Source of the DNA: Hermatobates lingyangjiaoensis
Taxonomy: Eukaryota; Arthropoda; Insecta; Hemiptera; Hermatobatidae
DNA length: 64,000 nt
Direction of reading: 5' to 3'
Assembly (NCBI GenBank): GCA_026182355.1
Contig: JAPFBL010000973.1
Coordinates: forward strand, 1 to 64,000
Part shown: positions 10,698 to 20,525 of the stretch, piece by piece
Numbering within the stretch: the stretch's first letter is position 1
Layout: every line of letters begins with the position of its first letter
Notes under the pieces: model-generated
The model's database searches: none
Told to the model about the DNA's origin: nothing
What the model saw: only the letters and a program-made list of their open reading frames with translations
Made by a program: the position numbers and the translations under genes

Positions 10698-11410
10698 GAG
10701 CCACGCCGATCGAGAAGCTCGATCCGAGGGTGGCCCTGATCGGCCTCGTCGTCGTCGACGCCGCCCTGCTGACCGTCGGAACCGAGCTGATGGAGATCAC
10801 CGGTGCCGTGGTGGCGGTGATCTGCCTGGTCGCCGCCCTGCGGCCGGTCGCGGCCATCGTCATGGGCCTGGGCGAAATGCTGGTGCTGGCCCTCGGCCAT
10901 GTGGTCCTGCCCGCCGCGGAGGGCACGACCGCGGAGGTCCTGACGGTGCTGCTGTTCGCCATGAGCTTCACGTACCGCTTCGCCGTCGTCAGCGTCATCG
11001 CCTGGGCGGTCATCGGCGGCATCACCACCGGTGGCCTGCAGTCGTTCCTGGGTTGGGCCCGAGTGCCGCGCATCCTCGCCGTGCCCTCGGCGGTGGCCGT
11101 CCGCTTCCTCCCCGTCGTCGTCGACGATGCGAGGACGATCCGCGACAATCTGGTGCTTCGGGGAGTCGTCTCTTCCGGGGCGTCGCTGCTGTTGCATCCC
11201 ATCATCGCGGTGCGTCACACGGTGCTGCCGCTGGTGGCCACGTCCCTGCGCACGGGTGACGAGCTTTCCGCCTCCGCCCTGCTGCGCGGCCTGGGGTCCC
11301 GGCGGAAGCCGACATCGGTGGTGGAGTTGCGCGTGGGGTTCCCCGACGTCGTGGCGATGGTGATCGTCGCGGTCGTCGTGGCGTTGGCGGTGAAGGAGAG
11401 AATCGGATGA
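10694..11410 (+). CDS. ECF transporter T component (CbiQ family)
   Basis: Transmembrane coupling subunit that links the S component to the ATPase. GTG 10694 overlaps the S stop (GTGA). It is 238 residues with several hydrophobic segments. Two Ala-Arg-Gly-like coupling helices are recognisable towards the C-terminus (RTIRDNLVLRGV and ALLRGLGSRRK). No lesion is seen. The ATPase gene follows with an ATGA overlap at 11407, so S, T and A are translationally coupled. Confidence 0.82.
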   Translation: MRATPIEKLDPRVALIGLVVVDAALLTVGTELMEITGAVVAVICLVAALRPVAAIVMGLGEMLVLALGHVVLPAAEGTTAEVLTVLLFAMSFTYRFAVVSVIAWAVIGGITTGGLQSFLGWARVPRILAVPSAVAVRFLPVVVDDARTIRDNLVLRGVVSSGASLLLHPIIAVRHTVLPLVATSLRTGDELSASALLRGLGSRRKPTSVVELRVGFPDVVAMVIVAVVVALAVKERIG

Positions 11411-12683
11411 TCGAGGTCAAAGATCTCAGCATCACCGTCGAAGCGCCGGGCGAGACCGGCGGGGCGCAGGGTTCGGCCGTCGGGCAAACCCCGGAAGCGG
11501 TCACCGCAACGTTGCTGGATTCGATCGACATCCGGGTGCGACCCGGTGAGATGGTGCTCGTCACCGGTGGTTCCGGCTCGGGCAAGTCATCTCTGGTCAA
11601 TGCGCTCAACGGTTTCATCCCGCACATTCGCCCCGCGCGCATCGGCGGCGACGTGAAGGTCGACGGACTGGAGCCGGCCGAGGTAGAATTGGCCGAAGCG
11701 GGACGGGGGCGGCCACGGTGTTTCAGAACCCCCGCACCCAGTTCTTCGCCACCGACGTCCTTTCGGAGATCGCCTTCGGCGCTTCCAACCAGGGTGTGCC
11801 GCGGGAGGAGATTCTGCGGCGCATCGACGCCGCGGTGGATCTTCTCGACCTCGCCCACCTGCTCGACCGGCGGATGGGGGAACTGTCCGGAGGGGAGCGC
11901 CAGCGGGTCGCTCTGGCGTCTGCCGTGGTTTCGCGCCCCAGCCTGTTCCTGCTCGACGAGCCGACCGCCAATCTCGACGACGCCTTCACCCATGCGGTCG
12001 CCGAGGCCCTGGCCCGCCTGAAGGGTGCCGGTGCGACGATCCTCGTTGCCGAGCATCGTTTGCATTATCTTCGCGGCCTGGTCGATCGCGTGGTCCAGCT
12101 GCGCCGCGGGCGGGTGGTAGCCGACTGTCCCGCGGCCGAGTTCTGGGAAATGGGCGAAGGCGAGCGCCGTGACGCGGGGTTGCGCAGCCTCGTTGCCCCC
12201 GCTTCGGATCCGTTGCCGGCGCCTCCCGCCCCGGCGGATGCGGGCGGCCTGGAGCTGCACGGTTTGTCGGCGGTGCGCGATGGCCGGCGGTTGTGGACAA
12301 TCGACGAGGCGACTGCCCCACGCGGTGCGATCACCTGCGTCACCGGCCCGAATGGCGTGGGAAAGTCGACGCTCGTGCAGGTGCTGGTGGGATTGTGCCG
12401 CGCCGAGGGTTCCGTCGTCTTGGACGGGAAGGCGTTGTCGCGCCGCGAACGGCGCCGCCGCTGTTCGGCGGTGATGCAAGACGTCAACCGCCAGCTTTTC
12501 GGGGTTTCGGTCACCGAGGAGCTTTCCCTGGGCCGCGCGAAACCGTCTGCCGAGGAGTCCGAGGCGGTTCTCGCCGAACTCGGGCTCGGGGGCATGGGGG
12601 AACGGCACCCGTTGAGCCTTTCCGGCGGGCAGCGGCATCATGACCGTCACAGCAACATCATGACCGTCACCGCGGCATCATGA
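11407..12683 (+). pseudogene. ECF transporter ATPase, tandem CbiO-type (frameshifted, truncated in second domain)
   Basis: Double ATPase that would power the ECF transporter. Domain 1 starts MIEVKDLSITVEAPGE with Walker A GGSGSGKSS. A frameshift near 11705 precedes VFQNPRTQFFATDVLSEI. Its signature [12 protein letters not shown] and Walker B LFLLDEPTANLD follow. Domain 2 begins near 12240 with Walker A GPNGVGKST and ends abruptly just after its signature LSLSGGQR. The Walker B, H-loop and C-terminus are missing. The sequence runs instead into 20-base tandem repeats and stops at TGA 12681-12683. With half of the second site absent the protein is unlikely to work unless another ATPase replaces it. 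Confidence 0.8.
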
Positions 12684-12710
12684 CCGTCAGAGCAGCATCA
12701 TGATCAGCAC
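12631..12710. repeat. 20-base tandem repeat (four units) at a gene-truncation junction
   Basis: Four consecutive 20-base units (12631, 12651, 12671, 12691) share the core CATCATGACCGTCA. The last unit is degenerate and is also the coding end of the AspT-like gene on the minus strand. The first unit begins exactly where the ECF ATPase loses homology. Either slippage copied the end of the exchanger gene, or the repeats mark the join of a deletion. Confidence 0.85.
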
Positions 12711-14331
12711 CTGCGCGGCGACGATCTTGCCCACCATCGCCACCGGATACACCGTCGTGTACCCGCGGGCGGCCAGGTCGGTGCCCGAGGCGGTGTTCAG
12801 GTACGCGATGACCGCCGGGGTTGGTGGTGATGCCCGCGGCGACGCCGATGGATTCGTCGAACGTGAGCTTGCGCCACGCCATGAGCAGCGCCACGGTCGC
12901 GATCGCGCTGACCAGCGTCACCACCAGGCCCAGCCCGATGTACAGCAGGCTCGTCGGGTCGGTCAGCGCGGAGCGGAAGCCGGCGCCGGCGGTGGTGCCG
13001 ACGCCCGCCATGAACAGCGCCATGCCGAAGCCCTCGAGGGTCTTCGTCGCGTGGTACGGCAGCTGCCACCGCACCGGCCCGGTCCGGCCGAGCGCGCCGA
13101 AGACGAGGCCGGCGATGATCGGGCCGCCGCCGAAGCCGAGCGACAGGGTGCCGCCGCCGGGCATGGGGATGGGGATGGCTCCGAGCAGCAGGCCCAGTGC
13201 GAGGCCGAGCGCCAGTGGCAGCAGATCGGGCGTGGCGAGCGACTTTTCGGAGTCGCCGAGGAACGCCCGGATGGCCTCGATGCGCTGTTTCGGCGCGACC
13301 ACGCGGACGCGGTCGGACAGCTGCAGGCGGTCGTCGTTGGCCGGCACGACGTCGGCGTCGCCGCGGCGCAGGCGCGCGATGGTGAAGCCGTGGTCCTCCA
13401 GGATGCGCAACTCGCCGATGGTGCGCCCGGCGGCATCCGGGTTCGACACGGCCATGCGGGTGTACTGCAGATCCGAATCGTGCGGGTCCATCTCGATGCG
13501 TTCGCCGAGCTTTGCGACGGCCTTGTCCAGCTCCTCGGCCGTCCCGTTGACCATGATGGAGCAGCCTTCGGCCAGGACGTCGTCGGGTTGCGCCAGGCGC
13601 TGGTTGGATGGTTCGCCGTCGGCGCCGACGTCCGCCACGCGGGTGGTGATGATCTCCGCGCCGGTGAACTCCGGCACCTGGGCCACGGTCAGCTCCCGGC
13701 CGGGGCCGATGCGGATGCCGGCGTAGTGGAGCTTCTCCGTCAGCACGCCCTCGGCCTTGGCGTCGGCGATGTGGTCCACGCGCAGCAGAAGCGCGCCGAC
13801 GGCGGCGACGATGATGATGCCCAGGACGCCGCCCGGATACGCCAGCGAGTAGCCGACGACGGCCGACGACGCGGCCGCCGGGTCCGCGCCCGGCGGCAGC
13901 AGGTCGGGCACTGCGGCGAGGATGGCGGCCATGCCGGGCGTCGACGATATGGCGCCGACGAACATGCCGGCGCCGGGGATCGGGTCGGCACCGGAGAATT
14001 TCACCAGCGCGAACGCCAGCGCCGTCAACCCGACCAGCAGGAACGCGACGATGACGTTGAGCGCCAGACCCCGGCTGCGCAGGGTCCGGAAAAACGCTGG
14101 CCCCGCGGACAACCCGATGCAGTAGACGAACAGCGCCAGCCCGAATTGATACAGCAGGGGCGGCATCTGGATGTCGGGGTTGGCCGTCGACAAGCCGATG
14201 GCCACGAAGAGGATCGACGCCGACCCGAGGCTCAGTCCCGCTACGCGGATGCGCCCCAGCGCGAATCCGACGGTGAGGATGACGGCCAGGGCGAGCAGTC
14301 CATTGGAAGCTAGGAATGCGAGCACGACCAC
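12687..14331 (-). CDS. AspT/SucE-like exchanger with two TrkA_C domains (C-terminal frameshift)
   Basis: Membrane antiporter of the aspartate:alanine exchanger family, which in C. glutamicum includes the succinate exporter SucE. Order of parts: N-terminal helices (ASNGLLALAVILTVGFALG), a soluble middle with two TrkA_C-type domains (GRELTVAQVPEFTGAEI and GRTIGELRILEDHGF), then the second helix bundle with GGGPIIAGLVFGALGRTGP. A start at GTG 14331 is likely. One extra base in 12812-12820 replaces the last 35 or so residues. In the right frame they read AVIAYLNTASGTD and end VLIMMLL at 12687. It is divergent from scpB. Confidence 0.82.
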
Positions 14332-14364
14332 CAGAGTAGACCCATCGCCGGATACACTGCCGCC

Positions 14365-14923
14365 ATGAACCTGCCCCAGACCGGCCCCTTGCGCGCCGCC
14401 GTGGAAAGTGTCCTGCTCGTGGTGGATTCGCCGGTGGCGCCGATGGACCTCGCCCGTGCCCTCGACGTCGAGCCCGCCGCGATCCGGGAGGTCCTGGGGC
14501 AGATGCGCGACGAATTCGAGGCCCGCGGCTCCGGCTTCGATCTGCGCGAGGTCGAGGGCGGGTGGCGCCTGTACACGCGGGCGGCGTACTCCGACGCGGT
14601 GGAGGCGTTCCTGCTGGACGGCACCCAGACCCGGCTGTCGCGCGCGGCGATGGAGACCCTGGCCGTGGTCGCCTATCGGCAGCCGGCGACCCGCGCCCAG
14701 GTCGCGGCGGTGCGCGGCGTCAACGTCGACGGCGTCATGCGCACCCTGCTGGCGCGCGGGTTGGTCGCCGAAGCGGGGGAGGACCCTTCGACGGGGCGCC
14801 CACCTGTACGTGACCACGAACCTGCTGCTGGAGCAGCTGGGCATTGAATCGCTCGATCAACTGCCGGATCTCGCGCCGTTGCTGCCGGACGTCGACCTCA
14901 TCGACGAACCGGATCTGCCCTAG
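14365..14923 (+). CDS. scpB: Segregation and condensation protein B (one frameshift)
   Basis: Kleisin-binding winged-helix partner in the SMC-ScpAB complex. It starts at ATG 14365 (MNLPQTGPLRAAVESVLLVVDSPV). Two winged-helix domains are visible, the second in LSRAAMETLAVVAYRQPATRAQVAAVRGVNVD. One extra base near 14802 breaks the frame. Homology resumes with GAHLYVTTNLLLEQLGIESLDQLPDL and ends at TAG 14921-14923. It is separated from scpA by 9.9 kb, whereas the two are normally adjacent. Confidence 0.93.
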
Positions 14924-15038
14924 CACGGTCGCCCGAATCGGGCGCCGTAAACGCCGGAAAAGTGTGATCTTCGTCCTCCAGCCAGCCCCGGATCAAGGAG
15001 AAACGGGCGCGGCGGATATTGTCGACGGTGCAACAAAC

Positions 15039-15053
15039 GGACCGAACAGGTCC
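15039..15053. promoter_or_regulatory. Short inverted repeat upstream of the BioD paralogue
   Basis: GGACC-GAACA-GGTCC is a perfect 5-base palindrome with a 5-base centre, 82 bases before the ATG of the BioD-like gene, in an otherwise featureless 210-base gap. It could be an operator. It does not match the BioQ-type box seen at 19019. Confidence 0.3.
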
Positions 15054-15134
15054 GATGAACGAGCGCGACGGGCGCGCCGGATCCGACGCGTGGCACGCGA
15101 ACGGCACACGAGCGGGAAAGGACGACTCTTCCTC

Positions 15135-15812
15135 ATGTACTTCAGGGGCATCCACATAATCACCGGCACCGGCCGGAGCGTCGGCAAGACGACGGCCACC
15201 GCCGCCCTCGCCGCGCAGGCGATGGCCGCCGGGGAGGAGCCCGTCGTGGTGAAGCTCGCCCAGATCGGCGAGCCGGAGGGGCAGGGCTCCATCGCGACGA
15301 TCCAGCGCCTGACCGGCTGCACGGACGTCCACGAATTCGCGCGCTACCCCGATGTGCTGCCGCCGGCCTTCGCCGCCCGCCGCATCGGCGCCCCGGAGCT
15401 CGATCTGGAGGAGACTGCCGACAAGCTCCGCGATCTCGCCGCCGACGGCCACCCCGTTTTCGTGGAGGGCACCGGCGGGGTGCTGGCGCGCATCTCCAAC
15501 TGGGCGGTGCCGGAGCTGGCGCAGGAACTCGGCGCGAAGGTCACCATCGTGGCGTCCACGGCGCCGGGCACGCTCAACGCCGTCGAGCTGACCGCCGAGG
15601 CGTGCCGCGCCCGCGGCCTGGAGATCACCGGCATCATCGGCCGTTCCCTCCCGGAGCAGCCGGACGTCGCCGCGGAGTGCGTGGTCGAGCAGATGCCGAT
15701 CCTCACCGGCCTGCCCGTCCTCGCGTGGCTGCCGGAGGACGCCGCGGACCTGGACCGCGAGGAGTTCCTCGGCCGCGCCGCCGGCTGGTTCAGCGGCGCA
15801 TCGGCGGAGTAG
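15135..15812 (+). CDS. BioD-like ATPase (divergent dethiobiotin synthetase paralogue)
   Basis: P-loop protein of 225 residues with the BioD/CobQ-type fold, intact. ATG 15135 follows GGAAAGGAC at 15116-15124. The P-loop is GTGRSVGKTTATAAL. In place of the BioD motif KPxQTG it has KLAQIG, and after this it lacks a GGD-like Asp cluster. The GTGGV loop and STAPGTLNAVELTAEA are BioD-like. A second, more canonical BioD lies at 20522 behind bioA. This copy may therefore have another carboxylate substrate or role. Its 3' end overlaps the end of the convergent POT gene by 23 bases. Confidence 0.7.
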   Translation: MYFRGIHIITGTGRSVGKTTATAALAAQAMAAGEEPVVVKLAQIGEPEGQGSIATIQRLTGCTDVHEFARYPDVLPPAFAARRIGAPELDLEETADKLRDLAADGHPVFVEGTGGVLARISNWAVPELAQELGAKVTIVASTAPGTLNAVELTAEACRARGLEITGIIGRSLPEQPDVAAECVVEQMPILTGLPVLAWLPEDAADLDREEFLGRAAGWFSGASAE

Positions 15813-17380
15813 CCGCCGGGGCAATTCCGGCCGTGTCCGCATCGTCGGCCGCGGCCGGATCTTCGCCGTCGGCCATGCCCGCCGAGACCTTCACGACCTC
15901 TTCCGTGCCCTCGCGCGGCAGCCGCCGGTTGATCCACGGCACCATCGCGCCCACCGCGGCGGCGACGGCGATGGCGGACAGGCCCAGCACCAGGAAGTAG
16001 GCGCGCTCGGCGGATGCGTCCGCCGGGTAGTAATTGGTGGACAGCACGCCCGCGAGCGCGGTGCCTACGGCCATGGTCATGAAGAACAGCGCTGAAAACC
16101 GCGTGCGGTACTTCGCGGGAGCCATCGCCGTGGCCGCGGACATGCCGACCGGCCCGATGTGCAGCTCACCGAATGTGATGATGCCGTAGGCCGCGATCAG
16201 CGCCAGCAGCGGCACCGTGCCGGGGGCATGCCGGTGAACGGCAGCAGGCACAGGACGCCCGCGCTGGCCATCGCCGTGCCGCCGGTGATTTGCGCGGCCG
16301 GTCCGGGGCAATGCGGTCGCCGAGCCGCAGCCGCAATGCGGCCATCGGCGCCGACAGGGCGAGGATGAAGATCGGGTTCAGCGACTGGGCCCACGCCGCC
16401 GGGGCCTCCCAGCCGCCGATGGCGCGGTCGACCCGCACGTCGGCGTAAACGGCCAGCGCGCCGAACGTCTGGTTCAGGATCGCCCAGAACGCCGCCGACA
16501 CGACGAACAGCGCCACGAACGCCAGCACGCGGGCCCTCTCGTCGGCGGCGAGCCCGCGGTCGAGCAGCATCTGCCCGAACAGCGCGGTGGTGGCCAGCAG
16601 CATCGCCGCGAGCATGACCGTGGCCAGGTGCGCCAGCGGCAAGCACGCCGTCACGGTCAGCGCCGCAACCGCGAGGACGGCCGCCGCCACCCCGCCCTGC
16701 GATGCGGGCGAGTCGGGCTCGGGCGATGGGCAGGGAGGGCTTTTCGACGGCCACGCGGGCGTCGTCAAGCCATGAGGCCGACAGGCGCCGGCGCACCAGC
16801 GAATAGTGGACGAGCCCGGCGGTCATGAGCACCGCCGCCGCGCCGAAGCCGATGTGGTACCCGTGCGGACCGACAGCCAGCCGGTGAGCATGGGGCCGAG
16901 CAGCGCGCCGACGTTGATGCCCAGGTAGAACAGCTGGAAGTCGGAGTCGGCGCGGCGGTCGCCGTCGGCGCGGACCGCGGCCGAGCATGGTGATCGCCGA
17001 CGTCTTCAGCGCGCCCGAGCCCGCCGCGACGAGGACCAGCCCCGCCGCGACGCCCGCCCCGCCCGGCAGCAGCGCCAGCGTCAGGTGCCGGCCACGAGCG
17101 TCCACGCGCCGGCGAGAAGGGTGCGTTCGGCGCCGAGGACGCGATCGGCGATCCAACCGCCGGCGATGGTGCACAGGTACACGAGGCTGCCGTAGGCGCC
17201 CATCAACGCGGTGGCGGTGGTCGTGGACAGCCCGACTCCGCCGTCGGTGGCCGAGGCGTAGAGGTAATAGACCATGATCGCCTGCAGCCGTAGAAGCTGA
17301 ACCGCTCCCACGTTTCCACGCCGACGAGGGCGGGCAGGGCGATGAGCGGCCGGCCGGGGCGGGGGAGGTCGTGCGGTCAC
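15790..17380 (-). pseudogene. POT/PTR2 peptide transporter, copy 1 (many frameshifts)
   Basis: Proton-coupled di/tripeptide permease of the DtpT kind. A GTG at 17380 overlaps the stop of the upstream copy (GTGA). Homology moves among all three frames: [15 protein letters not shown], then [104 protein letters not shown] and GIITFGELHIGPVGMSAATAMAP. At least six breaks are needed (near 17340, 17285, 17095, 16975, 16710 and 16285). This is the most damaged gene of the window. It parallels copy 2 along its whole length. Confidence 0.75.
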
Positions 17381-18993
17381 GCAAGGAGGTTCTCCTTGGC
17401 GGTGGCGTCGGCGGTGACGGTCGCGGCGGCGCCCTCTTCGCCGGCCGCGATCTTCCGGCGGATCCACGGCAGCAGCAGCTCAACGGCGGCGGCGACGGCC
17501 ATGACGCCGAGCCCCACCGACAGGAAGTAGGGCCCGTTCCGCGCCGGAGTCGGCGGGATCGTAGTTCGTCGACAGCACGCCGGACAGGCGGTGCCCACGG
17601 CCATGGTCAGGAAGTACAGCGCCGAAAACCGCGTCCGGTAGCGGGCGGGCGCCAGCACGGTCGACGCGGCCATGCCCACGGGGCTGACCTGCAGTTCGCC
17701 GAGGGTGATGGTCAAGTACACGGCGACGATGACCAGCAGCGGCACCGTGCCGTCGGCGAGTCCCGCGAAGGGCACGACCACGAGCATCGCCGCGCCGGTG
17801 AGGCCGTGCCCGCGATCATCTGGATGGGATGTCGGGGGCGCGCCGGCCCATCCGCAGGCGCAGGGCGGCCAGCGGCAGGATCAGCAGCAGCGTGAACACG
17901 GGGTTGAGGGACTGCGCCCACGCGGCGGGGGCGGACCAGTCGCCGATGGTGCGGTCGATGCGCAGGTCGGAGTAGACCGCCAGAGCGCCAAAGGCCTGGT
18001 TGTGGATGCCCAGAACGCCACGGCCGCGATGAACAGGGGGATGAACGCGACCACGCGCGAACGCTCGGCGGCCGCGATCTTCGGGTCGAGGATCATCTGT
18101 GCGAACAGCGCGACGGTGGCCGCGACGGTGGCGAGCATGACCGTCGGCAAGCGGTGCAGCGGCAGCGCACCCGAGATCGTGAGCCCGGCGACCGTGCCGG
18201 CCGCACCCGCCACGGCGAGAAGGGCCAGGGCCAGGCCCCGGCGGCCGATGGGGGACGTCGGCTTTTCGACGGCCACGCGGGCGTCGTCCCGCCACGAGCC
18301 GGAGAGACGGCGCCGGTGCCAGTGGTAGTGGACGAGGCCGATGATCATGAGGATCGCCGCGGCCCCGAAGCCGGCGTCATAGCCGTAGGCGACGGACAGC
18401 GCGCCGGTGAGCACGGGGCCGAGCAGCCCGCCGACGTTGATGCCGAGGTAGAAGAACTGGAAGTCGTTGTCGCGGCGAGGGTCGCCGGATTGGCGGACGC
18501 GGCCGAGCATGGTGATGGCGGATGTCTTCAGCGCGCCCGATCCCGCCGCGACGAGGACCATGCCGACGGCCACGCCCGGCGCGCCGGGGACCAGGGACAG
18601 CGTGAGGTGGCCGGCGACGAGCGTCCACGCGCCGGCGAGCAGGGTGCGTTCGGCGCCGAGGATGCGGTCGCCGATCCAGCCGCCGGCGATGGTGCACAGG
18701 TACACGAGGCTGCCGTACGCGCCCATCAGGGCGGTGGCGGTGGCGGTGGTGGTGGGCAGGCCGAGGCCGCCGTCGGTGACGGTGTCGTACAGGTAGTACG
18801 CCATGATCGCCTGCATGCCGTAGAAGCTGAACCGCTCCCACGATTCGACGCTGATGATGGCGGGCAGGGCGACGCGGGCCTTCCCGGGTGGCCGGGGAGT
18901 GGCGGAGGGGCCCTCCGGTGCGCCCGGAATCGGCCCACTCGAACGCTGTCCAATGCTGGTCATGGACTTATCGTGCTCATCGACGCGTTCCAT
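17377..18993 (-). CDS. POT/PTR2 peptide transporter, copy 2 (frameshifted)
   Basis: Paralogue of the downstream gene and better preserved. It starts at 18993 ([13 protein letters not shown]) or at the internal ATG 18963. It carries the POT signature [20 protein letters not shown] and the helix [14 protein letters not shown]. The uninterrupted part reaches [10 protein letters not shown] near 18005, where a frameshift precedes [23 protein letters not shown] second break lies near 17820 and a pair of compensating shifts near 17590 and 17540. It stops at TGA 17377-17379. It diverges from bioA over a 68-base gap holding a BioQ-like box, so peptide or vitamin-precursor uptake may be co-controlled with biotin synthesis. 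Confidence 0.82.
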
Positions 18994-19018
18994 GGCAAAT
19001 CATCCCCCAACCTACCCC

Positions 19019-19031
19019 TGAACGGTGTTCG
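19019..19031. promoter_or_regulatory. BioQ-like operator between POT copy 2 and bioA
   Basis: TGAACGGTGTTCG fits the TGAAC-N3-GTT pattern of the box bound by the TetR-type biotin regulator BioQ in C. glutamicum, with near-perfect symmetry. It sits 31 bases before the bioA ATG and just ahead of a -10-like CAATAT (19033-19038), where bound repressor would block the promoter. It is also 26 bases from the start of the divergent POT gene. Confidence 0.65.
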
Positions 19032-19061
19032 ACAATATCGCCCGGACTAACGTTTCCTTCC

Positions 19062-20525
19062 ATGGCCAACTTCCCCGACACCCCGAACACCACGCCCGCA
19101 CCCGCCGACATCGCCGCGTTCGGCATCGCCGCGTTCGACGCCGCCCACGTGTGGCACCCCTACGGCCCCATGCCCAGCCCCGTCCCGGCGCTGCCGGTGG
19201 CGTCGGCGTCCGGGACGATGCTGACGCTGGCCGACGGACGCGAGCTCATCGACGGCATGAGCAGCTGGTGGGCGGCGTGCCACGGCCATTCGCACCCGCG
19301 GTTGGTCGCTGCGGCGCAGCGGCAGGCGGCGACGATGTCGCACGTGATGTTCGGCGGCCTCACCCACGCCCCGGCCGTCGACCTGGCGCGCCGCCTGCTG
19401 GAGATGACCGATCCGGCCCTCGATGCGGTGTTCTTCTCCGACTCCGGGTCGGTGTCGGTGGAAGTGGCCGTCAAGATGGTGCTGCAGTACCAGCGCGCCG
19501 TCGGCCATCCCGAGCGCAATCGCCTGATGACCTGGCGGGGCGGCTACCACGGCGACACGCGCGCCCCGATGAGCGTCTGCGACCCCGACGGCGGCATGCA
19601 CTCGCTGTGGGCCGGCGCATGGACGCCGCAGGTGTTCGCCCCGGTGCCGCCGCCGCGCGGATCGTCGGAGCGGGCGAGGGCCGAGTACCTGGCCGCTTTC
19701 GAGGAGCTCGTCGACGACTCCGTCGCCGCGGTCATCGTCGAACCCGTGGTGCTGCAGGGCGCCGGCGGGATGCGCTTCCACGACCATGAGCTGCTCTTCG
19801 GCCTGCGCGAGATCTGCGATCGGCATGGGCTGCTGCTCATCGCCGACGAGATCGCCACCGGCTTCGGGCGCACCGGGGATCTCTTCGCCACCGCGGCGGC
19901 CGGGGTGACGCCCGATGTGCTGTGCGTGGGCAAGGCGCTCACCGGCGGCTTCCTCTCGCTGGCGGCAACCCTGACCACCCGTGAGGTGGCTTCGGCGATC
20001 TCCGGGGGCGAGGGCGGCGGTCTGATGCACGGGCCCACCTTCATGGCCAACCCGTTGGCCTGCGCCATCGCCGCGGAAAACCTGGACATCATCGCCGAGG
20101 GGCGGTGGCGCCGCGGTGTGCCCCGTATCGAAGCTGGCCTGCGCGCCGGGCTGGAACCGTTGCGCGGCGCTCCCGGAGTCGCCGACGTCCGCGTGCTCGG
20201 CGCGATCGGCGTGGCGGAGATGGACGAACCTGTCGACATGGCCCGCGCCACCGCGGCGTGCGTGGCCGAGGGCGTGTGGCTCAGGCCCTTCGGGAAGCTC
20301 GTCTACGCCATGCCCATGTACGTCTGCGACGACGCCGAGGTCGCCGCGATCTGCCGCGCCATCGCCGCCATCGTCGAAGCGGAGGGGAAGGCGGAGGCGC
20401 AGGTGCACGCCAAGGCCGCCGACGGCGAGACCTCCCCCGATCCCGAAACCACCGACGGCGAATCCACTGACACCGAAACCCCCGATCCCGAAACCACCGA
20501 CAATCGCGAAGGAGAATCCGCATGA
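19062..20525 (+). CDS. bioA: Adenosylmethionine-8-amino-7-oxononanoate aminotransferase
   Basis: PLP-dependent step of biotin synthesis converting KAPA to DAPA with S-adenosylmethionine as amino donor. It is intact, 487 residues. ATG 19062 has no obvious Shine-Dalgarno sequence and a predicted leader of only about 15 bases. Landmarks: [24 protein letters not shown], the Asp of [15 protein letters not shown], and the PLP lysine in VGKALTGGF. The last 50 or so residues are an unusual Glu/Thr/Pro/Asp-rich tail with repeated DPETTD units, which is longer than the family norm. bioD overlaps its stop (ATGA). Confidence 0.95.
   Translation: MANFPDTPNTTPAPADIAAFGIAAFDAAHVWHPYGPMPSPVPALPVASASGTMLTLADGRELIDGMSSWWAACHGHSHPRLVAAAQRQAATMSHVMFGGLTHAPAVDLARRLLEMTDPALDAVFFSDSGSVSVEVAVKMVLQYQRAVGHPERNRLMTWRGGYHGDTRAPMSVCDPDGGMHSLWAGAWTPQVFAPVPPPRGSSERARAEYLAAFEELVDDSVAAVIVEPVVLQGAGGMRFHDHELLFGLREICDRHGLLLIADEIATGFGRTGDLFATAAAGVTPDVLCVGKALTGGFLSLAATLTTREVASAISGGEGGGLMHGPTFMANPLACAIAAENLDIIAEGRWRRGVPRIEAGLRAGLEPLRGAPGVADVRVLGAIGVAEMDEPVDMARATAACVAEGVWLRPFGKLVYAMPMYVCDDAEVAAICRAIAAIVEAEGKAEAQVHAKAADGETSPDPETTDGESTDTETPDPETTDNREGESA

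Noticed and set aside
4471..14364. Prophage or integrative element
   Set aside because: No integrase, transposase, structural phage gene or convincing attachment repeats at the borders.
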